In this document: in pieces, positions 12,301 through 27,300 of the stretch
Layout of the letters: the number at the start of each line of letters is the position of its first letter
How positions within the stretch are numbered: position 1 is the first letter of the stretch
Source: Sinotaia quadrata
Taxonomy: Eukaryota > Mollusca > Gastropoda > Architaenioglossa > Viviparidae
Direction: 5' to 3'
NCBI GenBank assembly: GCA_028829895.1
Contig: CM054180.1
Span: 97,896,135 to 97,960,134, forward strand
Length of the DNA stretch: 64,000 nucleotides
Program-made: the position numbers and the translations under genes
The notes under the pieces: generated by a model
What the model was told of the DNA's origin: nothing
Databases searched by the model: none
Seen by the model: only the letters and a program-made list of their open reading frames with translations

Positions 12301-15300
12301 ATGCTTTTTGCGTAAGTTCAGTGTCCTGTGTGATGTGACCAACAATTCATTTTCATTTTATCAGATTTTTCCTTTGTGTAGTGAATGATTCTATATGCTC
12401 TTGGAATTTATTTTTATTTATTCTTTGCACCTTTAGTTTTCACATTAAGAAGACTGCTAATATACTCAGCTAAAATATGATGGTTCTTTACACAGAGTTA
12501 TTAAATATAAAATTAATGAGCTTGTAGTGACTATCACATCTTATCTATAACTTGTTAATAATATGTTTGAGTGTATGTGTGATTTCATTGCTGTAATAGC
12601 CATTACAAACTCGTGTATTCATTAAGAATCAGGGTGTTCAACAAACTATCAAGGTTCATTTCCATCTTTTTCATTTAAAACCTGGTTTTGATTTAACAGA
12701 TTTAGCATGTAAATGTTTCATTGATAGGATGGAAATTCCTTGATGAACAGGAACAAATTGGAGATAAAAATTGGCATAATTTTAGTACACATTTTCATTT
12801 GTTAATTTGCGAAGTGAATAGAATTTCTTTTTTTTTCATTTCTGATAAATTAGGATAGATGTAAGTGGACTTTCTGCTTTTCAAAATCAAGTTTATGATT
12901 ACTGGTTTTTGTTGTCAGAGTGATACAGACACGCTGAAAAATATGGATATGGCTGTGGACCTGATGCAGGCTGTGTACCACCTGATGGAAGTCTACAGTA
13001 TTTTTGTGAGGTAGGACACCCCACTTGTTCACATCAACTTTAGGCTTTTCTCGAACATTAGTCAGTGTCAGATACAAACCTCTATGTCTCCTTCAAATTC
13101 TCATCTCTAACACTGTTTCTCTTGCATTTTATCACATTCTGTTTTGATATGCTTCACTGTTTGCTGTGAGATCATATTTTTGTATTCTTGTTTGAACAGT
13201 CCATCTCCTCTTCAGGCATCACATTTTTGTATCCTTTGACATATTTTGTAATGTAACATTTGCTGTAGAAAAGAAAAAGATTTTGCACCCAATGAAAATG
13301 TTCAAAATAATTTTTAACAGTTTTATTAGAAGTGTCTTATCTGTCATTATCTGTCATTGTCATTTGCCAATCGTTGCTCAGAGTGAGTTTATTGTTCATT
13401 GAGAATGTCTTCATTTAATTAAACATTAAAATAATGTTTAATTATTTTTTTAAAAAATGTTTAGAATTGTTTATTTAAGATAGGATTCCAAAGTAAATAT
13501 TATTATTTTTCTGTCTCTTATTCTAGATCATGCATCTTACTAGAAGTATCAGAATCTGATGATAAGACCATGACACCTCAGCGTTTGATGGCATATGGAC
13601 GTGTAATGAGCATTGGATCATCCAAAATATCAAAGCTGTCCTCTCTTGGCCCAGCAGTTATGGCCTTGCTTCCCAGTCCAGTCAAGAATGCAGTTGAGAA
13701 GTGGAGCAACAGTGCTGTCAACGAGTTTCCTCCCATCTCTGCATGGGTTAGCATTATGACCTCTTATTTATTCCATGTCATACACTTGTCCATTCTAAAT
13801 GTGCCTTGTAAAAATTTGCAATGGATATTTCAGAATGAAGTGGGTTTGTTTTTAATTAAAATAAAATTGATTATGTAAGTATGGTCACTTGTTTTCAACT
13901 TAGTAATAGAAGAAAATAGTTTGTAGGTTTAGCCTATTCATTAGTTTAAACATTTTTTATTTCAATCTGAATGTGAATGATTTTTTCCATGACATTAATC
14001 AATTTAAAATATTTTCAGAGAAATGCTTTTGCAAATGATACCAACCCTTGTGAAAGCTATATGGATGCCATTCATAGTGCACACATGATTACACTTTCAG
14101 GTGATTTGACAGTTTTATTTTTGTTGTTTTGTAGAAATAAATTGTTTACAAATACTATTCTGCTTACATAAACAAATCCTTGTTTTTCTTTGAGAAATAT
14201 TGGTAATTTAGCAAACTACATAGAACCAAAGCTTGCACATGATCAGCAGACACAATTTTTAGAATGCAATCTTTAGTCAGTGCTCTTTTCAGTATTGTCT
14301 GCTACATCATAGAGAGTTTATTAAAAATAAGTAAAAATGAAAATTTGTTTGAAAAAAAAAGAAATAAAAGAGTTATTTTGCTGTTAAAGTGAAAATAACT
14401 TAATAGTTTAAATGTGGTTACAAAATGATTACTCTTTTTACCTCTAAAGTGAAAATACTTAATAAGTTTAAATGTTTTACAAAATGATTACATGATGGCA
14501 TTCCTTATGATACTCAACATTTTTCAATCCTCTGCCTTCAATAGATAGATCAATTTGGGGTATATTAATACAGTTGCTCTCATTAACAACATTTGGATAC
14601 AATCCACATCATTTAACTCATAGTTTTGTCTCCACAGGACAGCAAAATTTCTGCATCAACGCTTCTATCAGGCATGTACTAAATTCACTGGTCACTGCCA
14701 GCAGCAGTCTGCTCACGTAAGACATTGTATTTTGTTTACTTTTATCGTGCCTTTGATTTCTGGTGTTTTAGTAAAATTGGCATTTCTCAGGTCACTTCTA
14801 GATCTGATACTTCTAATATACTTCAGAAATGCAGATGCTAGTCATGCATACACAGGCCAGATAGCTGAAGATGTCCTGTTTAAAGATGCAAAATCTTCAT
14901 CTGTACTTGTATTTTATTTACTTGGTTACTAACCTCTCATCGTTTTTGGTGATACAGAAAATCTAGGTGCAGTTATTGTACGATGCTTTCCTGTTTAATT
15001 TGAAAAATGGTGCAATAGAGTGCAGGGCTTCCAACCTGTTCTTACGGATATTTACCAGAATTTGCCTGAGAATATGTATAAATAGAATGCTAACTTTGAG
15101 AAACCTGTTTACTAGATTAATTTTTGTTATATGACTGTGATTGTTAGCCAGAAAATCTGTTACTACTACTAATTTTCTATCTGCCCTTACTCATTGTGCA
15201 TTATCTCCCTTACATTCAAAAGTCCAAACTAGAGCTTAGTCTTATTCCTGACTTTCCTGAACATGCACACTACCTTAACTGTTGTAAAAATAGATTTTTG

Positions 15301-18300
15301 TGGTCAGCTTCTGGTTTTTAATGCTCATGTTATAATTTTACAACAAATCACATTTATTATTGTTTTTTGAAAGGTATAAACCATGAATAGAAACATTGGA
15401 ATGCACTGTGCAATTTGTGGATATACATACAACTGGAGAAAATTAAAAGAGGCATTAGATCAATCTTTTGTTTGGAACATTTTAGTCAAACTGACTGTCA
15501 GTGTGATGCACCCTTCACTTTTCATTGAATGCCATCAGAGCCAGATCTCAAGAGACTGGTTGTCTGCTTTGTAATTGAAAAATCCTCCCTAAAGTATTTT
15601 TATATGCTCTTTTCATTTCTCTGATAAACAGCCTACCATTGAAAACCTTACACCAGAGTTCTAGCTTGGTTATGAAAGAAATGCAGTAGAAAGTATTGAA
15701 TGCTGGTGAGGTGTCCAGCAACAATGTCATCTGATGTAAATACATGTACTACTATACTGGAATACTGAAAGTCATCTGCTGATGGATGTGGCAATTCTAA
15801 TTCATCTAAAGATCATCTCCTTAACATATGTTTTTGATGAGCTTGTCTTTAAAATTATCTACATTTTTCGAGACTGAAAAATGAGAGATTGACACCTTGC
15901 CCACTAGTATAGACTCAGAAACTTAATATACACAGTTTATTTGCTCTTGCATATGCAATCGTTGTTCTCCCTTTTAGTTGATGGGAATCTAACACTGGCA
16001 GCAAAAAATCAAGATTGGAAATAATTATTGTAGCTTAAAGGAAACAAAAGATTACAAGGTAGTCTTTCTCCTACCCACATTTAGTCATAACCACATATAT
16101 AAGAATAAGTTCCTTCATATGTTTGTCATGTTGTATGATGGAAAACAACTTTACCAAATTTGCACATTCCAAAACTTTAAGCAGAAAAAAAATGACTGGT
16201 GTTTAGATTTAAGAAGACTTCAGTGAAAACATATCTATCAGATTGTTAGAAAAAAGACTAAAGTAGATTTCATGAAAGAAAGTTTGCACTTGAATAATAT
16301 TAGGAATCTGGCAGGTGAAGCATCTCAGTTTTATTATCTTCCCCTGCCAGCAAGCAAGATGTCATAGATGCCACTTGTGGTAAGGGGAGCTATCATAGAA
16401 GCACTTGGTAAGTATACATTTTGCTGGGACTGATTTTTTTTTTTTTAAGGGTAGGTTTAAGATCCCTTGTAAACAGCTAAAGCCTTTAACCATAAATAGG
16501 TTAAGTTAGTAACATAAATTGTTATTAATTGAACAATTAATACAATTGTTCATTTGCTTTGTTGATTACCTGTTGGTATTGGTGTTTCAGCTGGTGTCCA
16601 GACAGTGATTTGAGCCGCCAGAGTCAACGAGTGGTTTTTCCATTGCTGTTTGATGTTACCACAGAATACCTTGTTGAACCAGTGAGTTTTTGTATTTAGT
16701 TGTTTTCTTTCTCTTCTTTTTTTTGCCTGATTCTGGTTGTTGATGCATATACTAACTCAGGGTTTTTCCATTGGGGTTCTGCAGAGCCCAAGAGGTTGCT
16801 AGGATTCCCCAAGAGATTGTGACTGGAAAAAAAATAAACATCATAGATTTTTTGTGTGTGCAGGGATTCCTTGAGTCCTGAAAATTATTTCAAGGGTTCC
16901 TCCAGTGTAAAAAGGTTGAGAAAGGCTGCACTAACTGATTTTGTTTCCTACTGTATTTATGTTTGAATTGATAATGTTTTGTTCAGTTCTTATACTTCAT
17001 TGTCTTACTGGTATGCTCCACTTTCATCTCACTGTGTAAGAGTTGATAGTGTTTTGTTCTGTCCAGTCATTTTAGTATGTTTTTTTTTTGATTAGTGTCA
17101 CTGACTGTCACTGTTTTTTTCCCTTCATCTCATTGTGTGTGAGTTGAATATGTTTTGTCTTGTTAGAATTTTTTCCACTTAATTGGTAGGACTGGTCCCC
17201 AAGTATATGTTTTTTTTCTCTTTCATCACATTGGTCAGTATTTAAGACGCTTGTATAAGGAAAGCTAAGTGCCCTAAAACTATTTGGATTGCCTTATTTC
17301 TTGTGTATACAGCATGGGTTGTTTTCTTGAACAATCTTGTTTATATCATAAATTTTAAACAGCGGACTGTTATGCACTTTTAGGTTTTGTTTTCGTGAGG
17401 TGAGATGTGGTAGGTAGAGTAAATGATACCTGCCCCATTTATACCTTAATAAAATCAAATCCCTGTTCCAAAGTCTGGCATTGATAATGTAAAACATATA
17501 CTTTAATGGAATTTACTGGCTGTGTGGTGGCAGATTCGGTTTTATGCTTTGTTGAAGTTTGCTGAACAGGATTAGAAAGAACATCCCTCATTGTATTTTG
17601 TCATTATATTTTGCAGGTCACAGCTATTCTTGAAAAGTTTTTGGGACCAGCAGATGGAGATGGCTTCACTGAGCATCTGTATGAAAAGGTAGTTGCTATC
17701 TGCCATGACATCATCATCTCATACTCAGACCCAGAGAGGTGGGTAGAGAAATTTCTTGCTTTTAGGAAAATGGCAATGTACTTTGAAAATCTGTAATTCT
17801 TGCTAAAAGTTTTAAAAGCAAGTAAATACATTTATTTAAGTTAATACATCTTTCTGAATAATATATTGTTTCATATGAAAAGAGAGAATAATATTCCAAC
17901 TATCAGCTTCATTTCTTCAAAACTTTAACTAAGATATGAGACATACTTATGTACTCCAGTACACAATAACCATGTAGGCAGAGTGGCCATGCAGTCTAAA
18001 ACTAAGTCTTTACTTGCGATATTATTTATAACTGTGCCAAGGCAGGGAAGATTTGACCAGTTTTTGTACTCTCACTTCCCACCCAAAAAGCAGACTTGGT
18101 AAGGCTGCATTGCATCTGAATATTTTGCACCACTTGATTGGTTTTTTATATTTAATTATGAATCTGTTTCACTGAAAATATTCATGTTTGACATATTTTT
18201 ATTTTGGATCAAGTGGACTGGATGAGAAGATTCTATATGAATGTGTCAAGTTTATGGAATCCATCGTGGAACAGGTGCCAGGAGTACATGCCCTTGATGC

Positions 18301-21300
18301 TTTCTACACCAAGACTGGAAGTAAGACTCCAAGGGAGATAAAAATACTTGCTGAGTAGCATGCTCCTTTTCCAGAGTGGCTTTTGTAGTACCTTTTTCCA
18401 TTTCAGTACTCAAAATATTTTTAAAATCAGACTTTGCTTGCAGAATGACATTAAAATATATCATATTTGCATGAATGATATATGCAGTGTTAATAATTCA
18501 TATATCAAAAATAGCTTCTTAAATCATAAATGACTTTTCTGCAAAATAGTTAATTAGCAGATGATGCAAAATAATCTGAGATGGTCTTCTGTTGAGGATA
18601 TATATGTGTCACTCAGCTTATTGAGGGTAAGAAATGTACGCCTTTGAACTAGGACAGATAAGCATAAAAGTCATGAATGAAAATTAAGTAACAATAACTA
18701 TCACATAGTTTCGCTTTATTTGGTATTTTGACATGTTTGTTTAGCTGAGATAGTGCCTGTAATAGTGTAAAATCAAATGAGAATGTACAAATTGCATCTC
18801 TTGCACCTTTAGCTGCATGGACTTTACATATATCTGTATAATAGATACTTGAATGATAACATGCAGCAGAAAGAAGTTATGGTTTGAGAAGCAAGCCTGT
18901 GTTTTTTGTAGACACATGGACCAGTAGAAAACCAACATACACACTTTTTTGTGTGCATTTTTCAATTTTAAAAATGTATATTGTATTTTCTTTTGTAAGT
19001 TAATCTCTTTTACATTCTCTTATTTAATGTTTGATATTGTTTTTTTGTATATGTGAATATGTGTACTTTCTTGCATTTGTAATGTGTGTGACTGTTACTT
19101 TCTTGCATTTGTAATATATATAACTTGGTGTTTTTTTGCATTTGTAATGTGTGTGACTCATTTTCTTGCATTTGTAATATTATGACGTGGGGTTTTGTTT
19201 GCATTTGTAATGTGTGTGACTATTACTTTCCTGCATTTGTAATGTATATATGACTTGTGTTTTTGCATTTGTAATGTATATGACTGTATTACTTTCCTGC
19301 ATTTGAATTATGTATGACTGTTTATTTGCTTCTTGGCTAAACAGCATATTGCATATTTCAAAATAAACATTTACAATAAACAATGCTGACAGTACAGATA
19401 ATATTACACATAGTGCCTACCAGGTCATTCTCACTGTCAAACATGTAGAACTTTCATTGCCACTCTTCTTGCAGAAAGTATTTATCTTGTAGAATGATCT
19501 TTTTAGAGAAGCAATATTTGTAAAATTCTCAGATTAAGTCTTTTGTTTCCATGTTATTTTATGTAAGACACTTGAAAATAACTTATCTAGCAACACATTT
19601 AATTGTACATGATTGCCTAGCTGAAGTTCACATTCATACGCTTGGATCAGTCTTTCATTTTATATGAACAGTTGGTACAGTTGCTTGACAACAAGAGTCA
19701 AAAAAAAAAAATTTTAAAAACAAAATCTTACATTGAAGCAATAAAAGCTGAAATGACTATGCAGGCATCTTATACAGTAGATGTCTCTGATATCTTTTAC
19801 AGCAAAAGAAATATTTGGTTTGAGAAGCAATCCTGTGTTTTTTGGTGTAAACACAAAGACCAGTAGAAAACCTACAGCATTTTTTGTAATCACTAGTTTG
19901 GAAAAAAAATCAATTATTATTATTTTTTTAATGTATGGATAAGAACTTATTTGAAATTTATTCATGTGCATTCTTGTCTTTTTCCTATTTCTGCTTGTTT
20001 GTGTTTTTATGTCTGTACTTGTAAAAATTTTAATTTTGTATGTTGGGATGAGGAAGCCACAGTTATATTAAAAGGTTACATCACACTGAAAGTGAAAACT
20101 GCACTGACAAGGCAGACATCTGTACAATATTTACCTGACCAATCATCAGTATATTAAGTAAGCTACACCCAAGTTATTTAGTTATCTAATTATTGAATAT
20201 TTTATTAGTGGTGGTGTTGTAAGTAAAAACAACATTTTTCCCCCATAGTCTTCTTCTAAATATAATTTAACTTTCAGTGTCAAGTCTGTTGAGATTATCA
20301 GGAGATTATCCTGTGCCCATTGTCACTAAAGCCAAAATTCAATATTTAACTCCTGTAGTGACGATTTAAGACTATTTTTATGCTATACTGCATATGTCTG
20401 TGAATAAATAATCATAAACAAATGCATTAAGTGGCAGGATCAAGAAGAATATATTTACATCTTATTGAATAACATCATTGTTTGTCCAGTATATTGGAAG
20501 AGTATGAACTATGCCTGTATTGCGAAGACATCAAGAAGTCTTGGCTAGTAGTGTGGAAAGAAGAAACTAAGAAGTGTTGGCTAGTAATGGAAAGAAGAAT
20601 CTAACAACTTGTGTACTATCAAAACTACTAGTGGAGGGTCTTTGTGATGGTGGTTCAGATAATTTAATTGACCATTTGGATGATTAACAGTTGGATAATC
20701 GATATTCATGTACATGCATAAATAAATAGATTCCACAGTTTGCTACTATGTGTGAAGGATGATTGAAAATTAGCAGTCATCTGCTGGCAGAGACTGGGAG
20801 AAATACTGTTTGATGGATGTATGAATATTAGTGCATAGAACTTACAGACATTTTTGAATCAGTCTCTAAAAATAATTACTTGAAAGGAAACCAACAACTA
20901 TGTATATGATAGTAAATTCAACTACTAAATCACTGATTCTTAATGCAGCATGAAAATTCAAAATGCTTTATGTAATAGTTATGTTAAATATTCAGTTATG
21001 TTCACCTGAACCATTTCCTTTGGTGGCTGTAGTTATTAATCCTGTTTACCACACCTATCACTTAGCAATGGTTGTTGGTATACAATGTTGTCAGTGGATA
21101 TTTACCATGTTTAGCTTGGAAGAAGATCTTAGTTCAGTATATAAATATAATTATTTTGTTAAAGCTGTCACATAAATTATTTGAATTCTTATCACTACTA
21201 GACATTCATTTTCTCTGACATTCCTTTGTCTTGAAGATCTGACCAGCCTGTTGTTGTCTGTGGCTCGTGATGGCTTAAGTTCCACCTTCATTACTAAAGT

Positions 21301-24300
21301 ATTGAAATTTTTCAACAGACTTTTCCAGCTTGGTAAGTTCACTTGGGACATGAATCTGATTATGGGAAAACTTCAGCTACTAAAATATTTCTCATATATT
21401 TTCTTTATAATCCCACACACATTATAATGCAACATACATTTTAATTTTAAAATTTGTCTATATGTGCACACTTCTTGTAATTCATTTGTTGTCATTTTTT
21501 TTTTTTGGTAGGCAACCACATCTTGTGCTAGGTTTTAATTTGTTGCAAAAATAGCTTCTTGGTTGAAAATTTGATTTTGAAATATTTTTAAAGTTTGAAT
21601 TATGTTGTACAATATAATATTACTTATTATGTTCAGAGATGTGTTTGTGTCCAAGAGTTCAAGAAAATCATTATTTCTAAGTTAAATCTTTTCAGTTTAA
21701 GAAAGTAAATTGAAGCAGGATAAATATTTTCAATCTGCTTTAATAGAGACTTTTAGAATTATTTTAATTTAAGTAATTGGGTCAGTAGTCATGAGTCATT
21801 TATTCACAATAGATGTGTTCATTATATTCTTTGAATACAATATGTCTGGTTATATTGTTGAGAGAAGTTCACTGTATTTAGGGAAAATGAGATTAGTCAA
21901 ATGATTCTGTTGACAGTGTCAATTGTTGTCTAATTTTTGGGGAGTTGTCATATTTTTTAATGACTGATTTTGTAAGGCAAGTATATAATATCAAAAATTA
22001 AAATCTTACCAAGCAAGGACTTACTTGACCCAGGTAAGTGTGTCAGGGGATGAAAAACAGCAATGAAGCAATGTGTTCTGAAAAATCTGAAAAATATAGA
22101 CTTCATCAGCTCGGATGCTGTAATTTTCTGGCTTGGAAAATGATCTGGACACACTTACCGGAGTCATGTAAATCCTTTCTCTGTTGTTTGAAAGGAAAGC
22201 CAGGTTGCATTCAATAAATTAGCTTGCTCTGTATTCTGTTACACTGCTGGCAATGCATTTGCCCAGTTGTTTAAAAGGAAAGTCACATTATGTTTAGTAA
22301 ATAAACTTGTTCCACATTCTTTGTTGGTTTAAAATTTAAAAAGTCAAGCAAAAAATGATTTTAAAAAACCCATTCAAAACCCTCCAATTTTAATTTACAG
22401 CAAACAAAGAGAACTGTGATGCAGGCTATGCCAAACTGTGCAGCCAACTGATAGGGCTGGCTAAGGTGGATGTTAGCATGCTGCAGGCCTTGTTGAACAA
22501 GATCTTTCGATCACCAAAGGTAAAATAGCATTCAGCAGTTCTGTAGATCACGTGCTTATGTCACAGTTTCAATGAACAAGATCTTTCAATCATAAAGGTA
22601 AAATAGATTTTAACACTGCTGTCGATCACAGTTCTCAATGAACAAGATCTTATGATCACCAAAGGTAAAATAGCATTTAACATCGCTGTAGATCACGCAT
22701 TCATGTCACAGTTTTCATTGAACAAGATCTTTCAATCATTAAAGGCAAATGATATCTGCTTGTGCTTGAAGCAGTACAAACTGAAGTGTATTATAGCAAA
22801 AAACTAACAGTAAATATAGCAAGGCAATTGGCTAAGCACCTTGCAAGTTTCAATTTCTCCTTCAAACTTAATTTTAGTGTCAGAAATTTTATTCATTTTT
22901 TTTTTTTTTTTTTTACTTCCATCATTAATCTAATTTACATTATTGGAATCTCCAAGAAAATTTTTTTTATCCCACCATTAATCTAATTTACATTATGCAC
23001 TGGAACCTCCTAGAAACATTTTTATACCCCACCATTAATCTAATTTACATTACATATCAGAAATTCCAAGAAAGTTTCTTTTTACTCCACCATTAATATA
23101 ATTTACATTATATACTCGAACCTCCAAGAAAAAATTTTCAATGTAAATTCATACCTCCACCCAGATTGACTTTTTTCTTGACATATTTTCTCCATTTGAC
23201 TATCATAGATGTCTACTTTTTCTTGACATATTTTCTCCATTTGACTGCAACATAGATGTCTGTTTTTTTCTAGACATATTTTCTCCATTTGACTGCATCA
23301 TAGATGTCCACTTTTTTCTTGACATAATTTCCCAATTTGACTGCATTATAGAGATGCATTTGTGCATAAGAAGCTTTGGCTTGATACCAACAAAGTAATA
23401 TTATGTAATAATGTTACTTTCAGTCTCTAAACAATTGTATATCACATGCTTATGTCACAGTGAATTTTATAGTGAATTTCCCTACCTTATTCCTTTCAGT
23501 CTCAGAACAGTTATATATCAGATAGACTTTCTAATAGTGAATTTCTCTATATTACTCTTTTCAAAGTCTCAGAATAGTTGTATACCAGATACATGTTCTA
23601 ATAGTGAATTTCTCAATGTTATTCTTTAAAGTCTCAGAACAATTGTGTATTAGACTGGGTGTTTGCCTGCAGCTTCGCTCGAATAAATGTTGGTTTTCAG
23701 AATATGTTGCTTTAAGTAAAATTATTTTATAATATATTTGTTTGGCTTCACTCTCATAAATGTTGGCAGAATATAGACTGTTAACTATAAATTTTTGTTA
23801 ATTTACAAAGGCTCATCTGAGTGCTTCTTCATGTGCAATATTGTGATTCTTGTCTTCTGGGGTGCAAACGAAGAGATTGTCACTGAGCTCACCCTTGAGC
23901 TCTTAGTGTGCATCTAACCTGAGACTGAATTAAAGTGTGATCTCTTTTGGGCAGGCGTTAAAAAATAAGAACTAACTACACAGCATAATGCACCATAACT
24001 CACCAGAATCCAAAGTAAAATATTTACTGCAGTCTAATATCCAGATTGAGAAATGCAGTGTGAGTTAAAACACAAATCATTTGCAGTGCACAGAGGTCAT
24101 AGCGACATATTAGCCAAGGTCTGCATGCATGTGCTTTACTTTTAAGAAAATTTTCATAAGTTTGGAGGCTACTTGTGAACTCCCTTATGGAATAGCATGA
24201 TGTTATAGAGTCAATCCTGATTCTACATCAGAAAAAATTTGATGAAAATATGTCCAGTACTATTTTATTTAAGCTTAACAACCATAACATTTTATTATAT

Positions 24301-27300
24301 GTATATATAAACTTTTTTTTATTATAGTGAATTTTCCCTCATTATTCCACTCATTCTCAGAACAGTTTTTCCTCCAGTAAACTTGTTGCATTATAATGAG
24401 ATTCCTTATTTTGCCTTTTACATCGCTTTTGTTTCATTGCAGATTGATGATGATGAGGCGATGGACACAGTGCGTCAAAACCGTTACTTGATTTTAAGCC
24501 TCGCTCTTTACATTGTTAAAGACACAAGGTAGCATATTTTACCTTGCATAGCATCATTAGTTTTGTTGAGGCTTGGGCAAGATGATTTTAGCTTTACTGT
24601 TGGACCTTTGCCAGTAGTATGGGTTCTTCTTTAAATAAAATGTGAGACGTTTCTGTCTTACACCAGTTTTTCCAGAAAAGTTGGAGTCCTGGGTGGTGGT
24701 GTGGGATTGGGGTGTGTGTGGCAGAATTATCCTTATGTTACTCCTATAATGGGTTTATTTGATTTTTTTTAATTAGTATTACTATTATTATTACCATGCT
24801 GTCATGATTACTGTCCTGAGTATTGTTGACACAATCATATAATAAATTTTCCTTTACATGTTTCATGTATTGTTACTCTATTTTATTTTATCTTGGCTTT
24901 TTATTATTATTACTGATAATTAAATTAATTAAATTGTAATTAGTGGAATTGGTAAAAATCTTACTTTTCATAGTTAAAAGGAGAATGCAACCATCTAACA
25001 TCTTAATTTAATTGGATTCCCAACTTTGTCAAACTGTGATTTATATTATAGTCTTTTGTGCAATGGGCATGCAATTATCGGCTTTTTAGCCTACTCACAC
25101 ATTCCAGTAGTTGCCAGAATGTTGTTTTTATTTATTTTGTCTTTTGTTTCCTTCTGATCCTACAGATGTAAGTTTGAAATAATGTTTGAATGTTAGGAGA
25201 TCCCTACTGGCATAGGCTGTTTAATGGTATTGTATAAATTTGCTGCCAAATCGTATTTTAGATATTTAGGATTGTTCCTGTCTAGTTCCTGTGAAAAAAG
25301 TAGTATGGGTTGTACATTTAAAATTTTTTAAAATTTGATGGATAAATTGATTTAGTTCCAGGGCCTTTGTTAAGGAAATTATACTTATTTCTTCTGTGTT
25401 GAGATGTACAGTTTAACACTTGATAATGGCTATGTGACAGATATCTGTCAGAGATAGCTTCAACAAAAAACAGCATCAAATAAGTTTTTAGGGGCACACA
25501 GATTTAAAAAGAAAAATATAGAAGCAATAATATTTAGCTATAAATAATTTTAATTTTAAATTTAATGTTAACTTTATCCTTTGAATTGCTTTAAGCATGA
25601 AGTCAAATTGATATATTTAATATATGATTACAAGTTTTCTAATCAATATGTACTAATTTGACATGACTTAAAAGTCATGAAAGATGTACTAGTTTGATGT
25701 GACTTGAAGACATGAAATATGTACTCGTTTGACGTGACTTGAAGACATGAAAGATGTACTAGTTTGACATAACTTGAAGACATGAAATATGTGCTAGTTT
25801 TACATGACTTGAAGACATGAAAGATGTACTAGTTTGACATAACTTGAAGACATGATAAAGCATTATTTAATTTGTAAACATTTAAAAAATATTTTAAGCC
25901 CGATGGGTGAAGCTGTGGCCATGACATTACTCAGTGCTATGATTCCAATGGGAGAGCCAATGTTGAAAGAAGGGACTAGTGGCATGTCTGGCTTCCCAGA
26001 GTTGATGAGAGTGATGCACACACTGGCAGTGGCTGGCAATGGCACTGGACACATACAACTTTTCCAGGCTACTACAAACTGGCTGGATATCTGCAAAGCA
26101 CATTTTTCGGAAGACGAAGTCCGGCAACATTTGCTGCAGACTGGAAAGCCAGGTGACACATTTGTATACATTTTTTCAAGTTTTCAATAGGAATTAGAAA
26201 TTGCACTTGTTAAGTTCTGTATGAAAGGTCAATAAACACATTATTAGCTTCAGCAACATTGTGATTTTAAGTAATTATGACTACCCAACTTACTATATTG
26301 TGATTTTAAGTAATTATGACTACCCAACTTACTATATTGTGATTTTAAGTAATTATGACTACCCAGCTTACTATATTGTTCTTGCAACCATTTTTTTCTT
26401 AGTAAACGGCCTGTAAAACTTCCCCATTTGGAAAGCAATATATCATGGTATGAGGTTTTGGTGCATTGGTGCATTTTTCAGACATGCCTAGGGTTATAGT
26501 TTATGGTTCATTCCTCATTTTAAACTATGGTGCTATTGTCAGATACTGAAACTTTGATCATCACCTAAACAATAATAGTGACTGTGTGGTGTTAACATAA
26601 ACCTGACTCTGTAAAAATGTCTTAAGACTCGAGTAATTGCTGTGAAAAAATGGTACATGTCTATGAGTGCATGCCTGTTAATTCTCTCAAATGATAACAT
26701 ACTTATACTTGCACAGTGCATGCATAAGACTGTCAGTTGCATGTTCCAAGTACACATGCATATGCTTCACCCTCATTGCTTTGTGACTTCATGATGTATT
26801 CTGTGAACATATTTCATATGTACAGTTTATAGTTTATAGACAGAATGGAAACATTTTTTTTGTCTATCAGATACAACAGATGGACCCATCCCTAGTTCAT
26901 CTGAAAAATTGAAAAGTGTTAATTTTTTTTTTGATTTCGCTTTGCAGGAGATAAATAGTTTTATGTGCACAAAGATTTTTTGGTCATTTTAAGTGGAGGT
27001 TATGCTACTAAATATACCCTAATGAGGGCATTACTATTAACAATAATTTTGGGTCTATCCAAGTCTGATTTTTTAATTTTTTTAATCTTTATTTTCATGT
27101 TGAATATCTGTATTTAGTTAATAAAACATACACTGTAGATCCAATATAATTTAGATATAATGGAGAATTGCTTTAAATGCAGTGAGTGGTTAGATCCCAG
27201 TTTTTGCTTGCCATTACAAGAGATTGTGTAAAAGTTGTCAAGAATAGGGCTCCTTTTTGTGTTTTGGCAGTCATTGTTTGGACTGATAAGAACAGTAATG

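Noticed and set aside
19010..19383. Minus-strand frames with repeated [12 protein letters not shown]
   Set aside because: Entirely produced by a 32-bp minisatellite; the unit length is not a multiple of three throughout and there is no start context.
25863..26171. 102-residue minus-strand open frame
   Set aside because: Antisense shadow of the conserved UBR4 exon 20.
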